Source: RBG-16-66-20 sp035308765 (lineage in GTDB: Bacteria; Pseudomonadota; Gammaproteobacteria; Burkholderiales; SG8-39). Taken from it: a DNA stretch of 64,000 bases. Below the pieces are notes generated by a model. The model made no database searches. It was not told the origin of the DNA and saw only the letters and a list, made by a program, of their open reading frames with translations. Both the position numbers and the translations under genes were made by a program. Location: the NCBI GenBank assembly GCA_035308765.1, contig DATGGA010000004.1, positions 27,923-91,922 on the forward strand, given 5' to 3'. Of the stretch, positions 60,315 through 64,000 are shown piece by piece (within the stretch, counting starts at the first letter, position 1; the number at the start of each line of letters is the position of its first letter).

Positions 60315-60524
60315 TTACAGAGTGGTGATGGCGAACCGGCGATACCGGTAGCCGCCCATGCTGCCATAGCTCGGCAGCGGCCGGATGACGCGTGTTTCAG
60401 CGACGGTCACGGGTTCGACCGGCGCGACCGCCGCCTCGCCCGCCGGCGCGCTCGCGCAGCCGGTAATTCCCGCCACCGCCAATCCTGAGACCACTGCCCA
60501 CGCCAGTTTATTCGTCTTTTTCAT
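60315..60524 (-). CDS. Small lipoprotein
   Basis: 69 residues. Lipobox AGITGC (Cys23), short Ala/Pro/Val-rich middle and a C-terminal GGYRYRRFAITTL. Convergent with the BON-domain gene. No family recognised. The start is followed by a region to 60674 with no further gene. Confidence 0.75.
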   Translation of the reverse strand: MKKTNKLAWAVVSGLAVAGITGCASAPAGEAAVAPVEPVTVAETRVIRPLPSYGSMGGYRYRRFAITTL

Positions 60525-60674
60525 GATCGCTCCTTATGTGGAGGTCCGATGACTCTTTGTACCCCCGCCACCGGAAACGATCGGCTTTTCTTCGCGCCGC
60601 CGTGACTTAATTTCCACGGCAAAACCGGAGATCCGTCACGGGCGCCGCAGCAATTGTGACTTTTGCCGGGGCCT

Positions 60675-62162
60675 TCAGACGGACGGCAGGGTTCCGGGAT
60701 CGAGCGGATAGACGGGCCGGCGCACGCGGCTGAATTTCAACTGTGAATAATCTGACGTGCAGACGCCCTCGCCCGCGCACTCGACCACCGCCTTCGCGAG
60801 CGGGCCGAGGCCGGCGCGCCAGTGCACGCGGCTCTTCAGCATGACATAACGCTTTTTCGCCGGTTCGATGCCGAGCGCGCGGAAGGAGCCGATGTCGTGC
60901 GGCTCGACGTGGCGCGATATCACCGCGATTTCCGCCTTGCCGGTATCGAGCACCGCCGAGGGGCCCATGTCGGCGAGCTCGCCGCGCGCCATGGGGCCCT
61001 CGTTACGGTAGATGCCGTTGCAGATGCGCCGCACGTTGCCGGTCACCGTGCGCGGCCTGCCCTTGAGGCCGATCGCCGGCATGTCCATCTTGCCGCCCAG
61101 CGGGATCGTGACCCGCGCGCCCTCGCCCGCCCGCTTCATCTGCTCGACCGCCTGCGGGTCGCAGATCGCGAACGCGGCGACCTCCTCCAGCCCGGCATCG
61201 AGGATCGCGCCCAGCACCGCCATCGTGTCCATGCTGCCGCCGGAGGCGCAGTTGTCGTAGTGGTCGAGCAGCATCACCGGCCGCGCGCCCATGTCCTTCG
61301 CGCGCAGCAGCGACTGCTCGAGCGGCTCGATCCTGTAGACGAACTGCTCGCGCGCCCGCCACGCCATGTCGAGCAGTTCTTCGCTCAGGGCCCGCGCTTT
61401 CGCCGGGTCGCCGTCGGTGACCACCACCGCAGAGGATCCGGCATACGGAATGTCGGCGTGCGGAAAGCCGACGAAGAAGCTTGCGGACAGCGTTCCCTGA
61501 CGTTCCATCTCCCGTGCGCGCGATTGGATTTCCTTGTTGGGCGAGTCAAGGCTCGACTGGCGCATGACGTGGGGCAGCATCGGCCGATGGCCGAAAGCCA
61601 TGACCGGTTTCGCTTTTTTCTCCAGCATGGAAAAAATCGCCCGCCCGGCGCGCATCCCGGTCTCGTGCATGTCGACGTGCGGATAGGTCTGATAGCCCGC
61701 GATCACCGTCGCCAGGCGGCCCATCGCCGGAAACAGGTTGGTGTGCATGTCGAGCGCGACGCCGATCGGCACCTCGGGCGCGATTTTGCGGATGCGGCCG
61801 AGCAACTCGCCCTCGCCGTCGTCGTGGCTGCGCGTCACCATCGCGCCGTGCAGGTCGAGCAGCACCGCGTCGCAGCCCTTCGCCACGGCATCGACGATGC
61901 GCCCGGCCATCGCCTCGTAGGCCTCGTCCTCCACGGGCGCGCTGGGCGCCGCGTTGCCCGCGACCGGATAGACCGCTTCGGCGCCCGCCTTTTCGGCCAG
62001 ATCGATGAAGGCGCCGATCGCGGTGCCCGTACCCTTGAACGCCTCGTACACCTCGCGCCCCTCGGGCGGCAGCGGCCTGCCGTGCGCGAAGCGCGCGAGC
62101 GGCGTCGGCACCGGGGAGAAAGTGTTGGTCTCGTGCTTCATCTGGGCGATGACGAGGCGCAC
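60675..62162 (-). CDS. M81-family metallopeptidase (microcystinase C/MlrC-like)
   Basis: 495 residues. Starts MRLVIAQMKHETNTFSPVPT; Asp/His metal ligands in DLHGAMV and DMHTN, YPHVDMHETG, and a C-terminal MlrC domain with LLDHYDNCASGGSMDT. In Sphingomonas MlrC degrades linear microcystin fragments; in other bacteria the substrate is unknown and the M81 family is widespread. A cytosolic enzyme, no signal peptide. It stands alone, flanked by convergent lipoprotein and a terminator. Confidence 0.92.
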   Translation of the reverse strand: MRLVIAQMKHETNTFSPVPTPLARFAHGRPLPPEGREVYEAFKGTGTAIGAFIDLAEKAGAEAVYPVAGNAAPSAPVEDEAYEAMAGRIVDAVAKGCDAVLLDLHGAMVTRSHDDGEGELLGRIRKIAPEVPIGVALDMHTNLFPAMGRLATVIAGYQTYPHVDMHETGMRAGRAIFSMLEKKAKPVMAFGHRPMLPHVMRQSSLDSPNKEIQSRAREMERQGTLSASFFVGFPHADIPYAGSSAVVVTDGDPAKARALSEELLDMAWRAREQFVYRIEPLEQSLLRAKDMGARPVMLLDHYDNCASGGSMDTMAVLGAILDAGLEEVAAFAICDPQAVEQMKRAGEGARVTIPLGGKMDMPAIGLKGRPRTVTGNVRRICNGIYRNEGPMARGELADMGPSAVLDTGKAEIAVISRHVEPHDIGSFRALGIEPAKKRYVMLKSRVHWRAGLGPLAKAVVECAGEGVCTSDYSQLKFSRVRRPVYPLDPGTLPSV

Positions 62163-62180
62163 CTGCCTAGTCTAGCCCCG

Positions 62181-62209
62181 AAAAACAAAAGGGCCGCTCA
62201 ACGCGGCCC
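62181..62209 (-). terminator. Rho-independent terminator
   Basis: On the minus strand, GGGCCGC-GTTGA-GCGGCCC (7-bp stem) is followed by TTTTGTTTTT. It lies 20 bases after the stop of the YXWGXW-type gene at 62230, so it ends that transcript. Confidence 0.85.
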
Positions 62210-62229
62210 CTGGGCTGGATTGCCGCGCG

Positions 62230-62568
62230 TCAGCGGTGGCCGCGGCCGTGCTCGTCCCGATGCCAGTCGCCGGAAACGAAGTGATACCGGCCACCCCGGT
62301 TATCCCAGTGCTCGGGCCGCCAGACGTATCCGGGCCGCGGCGCGATGTAGCGGCCACGGACCCAGATATACCGGTTGTCGTTCCACCCCCAGTACCCCGG
62401 CGCCCACACGTAGCCGTACGCGGGCGGCGGCGGTACCGGTTCGTATACGGCTGCCGGCGGCGCCACGGGAATGCCGACGCCGACGCTCACGCTCAGGCCC
62501 GCGATTGCCGGCGTTGCCATGGCGCCCGCGGCGATTGTCGCTGCAATGAGACAGTTCTTCAGGTTCAT
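62230..62568 (-). CDS. Secreted YXWGXW-repeat protein
   Basis: 112 residues from ATG 62568 (AGGAGGCATG before it). Signal peptide to TPAIAG; then a low-complexity Pro region and aromatic repeats YGYVWAPGYWGWNDNRYIW, PRPGYVWRPEHWD and YHFVSGDWHRD. These match the YXWGXW (BcpO-related) family, thought to be exported and of unknown function. It ends at a good terminator. Confidence 0.88.
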   Translation of the reverse strand: MNLKNCLIAATIAAGAMATPAIAGLSVSVGVGIPVAPPAAVYEPVPPPPAYGYVWAPGYWGWNDNRYIWVRGRYIAPRPGYVWRPEHWDNRGGRYHFVSGDWHRDEHGRGHR

Positions 62569-62647
62569 GACATGCCTCCTTTGGCTTGCATGTCCATTTG
62601 ACGCGCGCCGGGGCGGGAAGTTGACGCCGATTCGTAACAGCTTGTAT

Positions 62648-63154
62648 CTAGGGATTTCCGACGTAGTCCCGCTTGCCGATCTCCAGGCCATTGTGGCGCA
62701 GGATGCTGTAGGCAGTGGTGAAGTGGAAATAGAAATTGGGCCAGGCGAAGCCGAGCAGGTACTGCATGCCCTTGAACGGCAGGTCGTTGCCGCCGATCTT
62801 GAGCACGATGTCCTTCTCCTCGCTGCCGTCGATCTGGGCGGCCTTCGCGGTGGCGATGAACGCGAGCGTCTTGGCGATCCGCGCCTTGAGTTCGTCGAAG
62901 GTCTTTTCGGTGTCCTCGTGCTTGGGCGGCTCCATGCCGGCCAGGCGCGCCACCGCCCCCTTCGCCGTGTCGCAGGCGATCTGCACCTGGCGCGACAGCG
63001 GGTACATGTCCGGGTAGAGACGCGACGAAGTCAGCACCAGCTCGTCGATTTTCCTCGCCTCGGCGTGGGCCTTGGCCTTGTCGAGGATCGCCGAGAGGTT
63101 TTTCAGCAGGTTGGCGAAGCGCGGCGCGCTCGCCTGGTACATGGAAATGGCCAT
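62648..63154 (-). CDS. DUF1993 family protein
   Basis: 168 residues from ATG 63154. MAISMYQASAPRFANLLKNLSAILDKA at the start and FYFHFTTAYSILRHNGLEIGKRDYVG at the end are the DUF1993 signatures, in a DinB-like four-helix fold. A metal-binding triad is not clear. Function unknown. It is divergent from the binding-protein gene. Confidence 0.92.
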   Translation of the reverse strand: MAISMYQASAPRFANLLKNLSAILDKAKAHAEARKIDELVLTSSRLYPDMYPLSRQVQIACDTAKGAVARLAGMEPPKHEDTEKTFDELKARIAKTLAFIATAKAAQIDGSEEKDIVLKIGGNDLPFKGMQYLLGFAWPNFYFHFTTAYSILRHNGLEIGKRDYVGNP

Positions 63155-63216
63155 TGAAATGCTCTCTGGAGGATGTTTTGGGCAGCCTTTATACTCCCAC
63201 ATATAGGGGGCACGCC

Positions 63217-64000
63217 ATGGCCAGGTTCAAGATCGCGCCGCATTTCCGGCTGCAGGAATGGGTCGCGGAGGAGAAGGGTTATTTCAGGGCCGAAGGCCTC
63301 GACTACGAATTCAGCGACAGCTGGGGCAAGGACGACCCGGGGAAAACGCACCAGGTCGCCGACAAGGTCGGCGCCTACCAGACTTTCGAGAAAGGGCGCG
63401 AGCAAGGCGTGAGCTGCGCCTGCCACTGGACGGTGAACGCCGCCGCCTCGCAGGGCCACGGCAAGCTCTACGCCGACTGCTACTCGGTGGCGCCCGCGGC
63501 GGTGTTCGTGCCGCCCGAGTCGCCGGTGAAAACGCCGCAGGACCTGAAGGGCGTGCCGATCTCGGTGGGCTACCAGTCCGGCAGCCACTATTCGACCATC
63601 CAGGCGCTGGAGCAGTACCTGAAGCCCGGTGAAATCAAGCTCTCCTTCGCCGACGGCATCCTGTTCGGCCGCCTGCAGAAACTGGTGGACCGCGAGGTGC
63701 CGGCCGCGGCGCTGTTCAGCGGCCCCTACTACTTCGCCGAGCAGCTCGGCTTCCGCAAGGTGATCGACACCACCTTCATGATCGCGACCATGATCCATGG
63801 CAATCCCGATCCGGAAGACCTGCGCAAGTTCTTCCGCGCCTTGCGCAAGGCGCAGCGCGACATCGACCTGCGGCCCGAGCTCTACACCCATTATTACAAG
63901 AACGAATTCCCCGATCGCTTCCACGCGATGATGGACACGCGGCGTTGGGGCCCCGGCGAGCGGCTGGTGTTCGAGCCGTACACCAAGGAGGTCTACGAGG
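63217..64000 (+). CDS. NMT1-like ABC substrate-binding protein (cut by window edge)
   Basis: 261 codons visible, C-terminus missing. Starts at ATG 63217 (AGGGGG 8 bases before). Family features: MARFKIAPHFRLQEWVAEEKGYFRAEGLDYEF, a first lobe with DLKGVPISVGYQSG and second with RLQKLVDREVPAAALFSGPYYFAEQLG. No signal peptide, so it may be cytosolic or use another start outside the window. It resembles SsuA/ThiY-like binding proteins. Confidence 0.85.
   Translation, partial: MARFKIAPHFRLQEWVAEEKGYFRAEGLDYEFSDSWGKDDPGKTHQVADKVGAYQTFEKGREQGVSCACHWTVNAAASQGHGKLYADCYSVAPAAVFVPPESPVKTPQDLKGVPISVGYQSGSHYSTIQALEQYLKPGEIKLSFADGILFGRLQKLVDREVPAAALFSGPYYFAEQLGFRKVIDTTFMIATMIHGNPDPEDLRKFFRALRKAQRDIDLRPELYTHYYKNEFPDRFHAMMDTRRWGPGERLVFEPYTKEVYE

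Overview
The window reads as high-GC chromosomal DNA of a betaproteobacterium, most likely Burkholderiales or a close relative. The left end carries the betaproteobacterial core block hfq-hflX-hflK-hflC-DUF2065-hisZ-purA. The rest holds several orphan Bug/TctC-type solute-binding proteins, GcvA-like LysR with DUF2917, and many CoA and aromatic-acid catabolic genes, which is the gene content of metabolically broad soil or freshwater members of that order. I see no rRNA, tRNA, CRISPR array, insertion sequence or prophage. Genes are packed with 1-4 base start/stop overlaps (ATGA, GTGA, TGATG, TAATG), and no gene-free stretch exceeds about 220 bases.

Region by region. 1-6.5 kb (minus): purA (cut by the window edge), hisZ, a DUF2065 protein, hflC, hflK, hflX, hfq and aroC. 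6.5-8.1 kb (minus): a glycosyltransferase-like protein, a gene fragment and a CBS-domain protein. 8.2-18.7 kb: a Bug protein, a formylglycine-type sulfatase coupled to a mercuric-reductase-like flavoprotein, a GNAT/SDR/tricarballylate-dehydrogenase-like operon, LysR divergent from DUF2917, another Bug protein, a GST and a LigB-type dioxygenase. 18.8-25.3 kb: a complete RND tripartite efflux operon (adaptor, pump, NodT-type outer-membrane channel) with a transglutaminase-like protein translationally coupled at its end. 25.4-33.5 kb: slipin and NfeD, two GSTs, an MHS-type transporter, an exported methyltransferase-like protein, a Sel1-like protein, exported MsrB and an orphan MlaF ATPase.

33.5-39.5 kb (minus) is the most system-like stretch. 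An ArsR repressor with a near-consensus, apparently leaderless promoter and an overlapping dyad heads a tight run of SRPBCC, DUF1428, DUF899, SRPBCC, VOC, a VOC/SRPBCC chimeric remnant, two MFS transporters and a GFA-family protein. 39.5-44 kb holds SrkA-like kinase, a fused MFS/spermidine-synthase-like protein, a histidine phosphatase and an EamA permease. 44-54.5 kb is a catabolic block: Bug protein, four SDR/MaoC-type beta-oxidation enzymes, an orphan molybdenum hydroxylase large subunit, VOC, enoyl-CoA hydratase, a lone prepilin and a TauD/TfdA dioxygenase. 54.5-64 kb holds a collapsed Bug pseudogene, a PA2779-family protein, a Bug protein, a Ser/Thr kinase fused to a cyclic-nucleotide-binding domain, several small secreted or lipoprotein genes, an MlrC-type M81 metallopeptidase, a YXWGXW-type secreted protein, DUF1993 and the start of an NMT1-like binding protein.

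Three gene remnants (about 7.5, 36.6 and 54.6 kb) suggest recent small deletions. I found no unmistakably new system. The ArsR-led operon and the efflux operon with its transglutaminase-like fifth-wheel gene are the best candidates. All family calls come from reading the translations; no database search was run.
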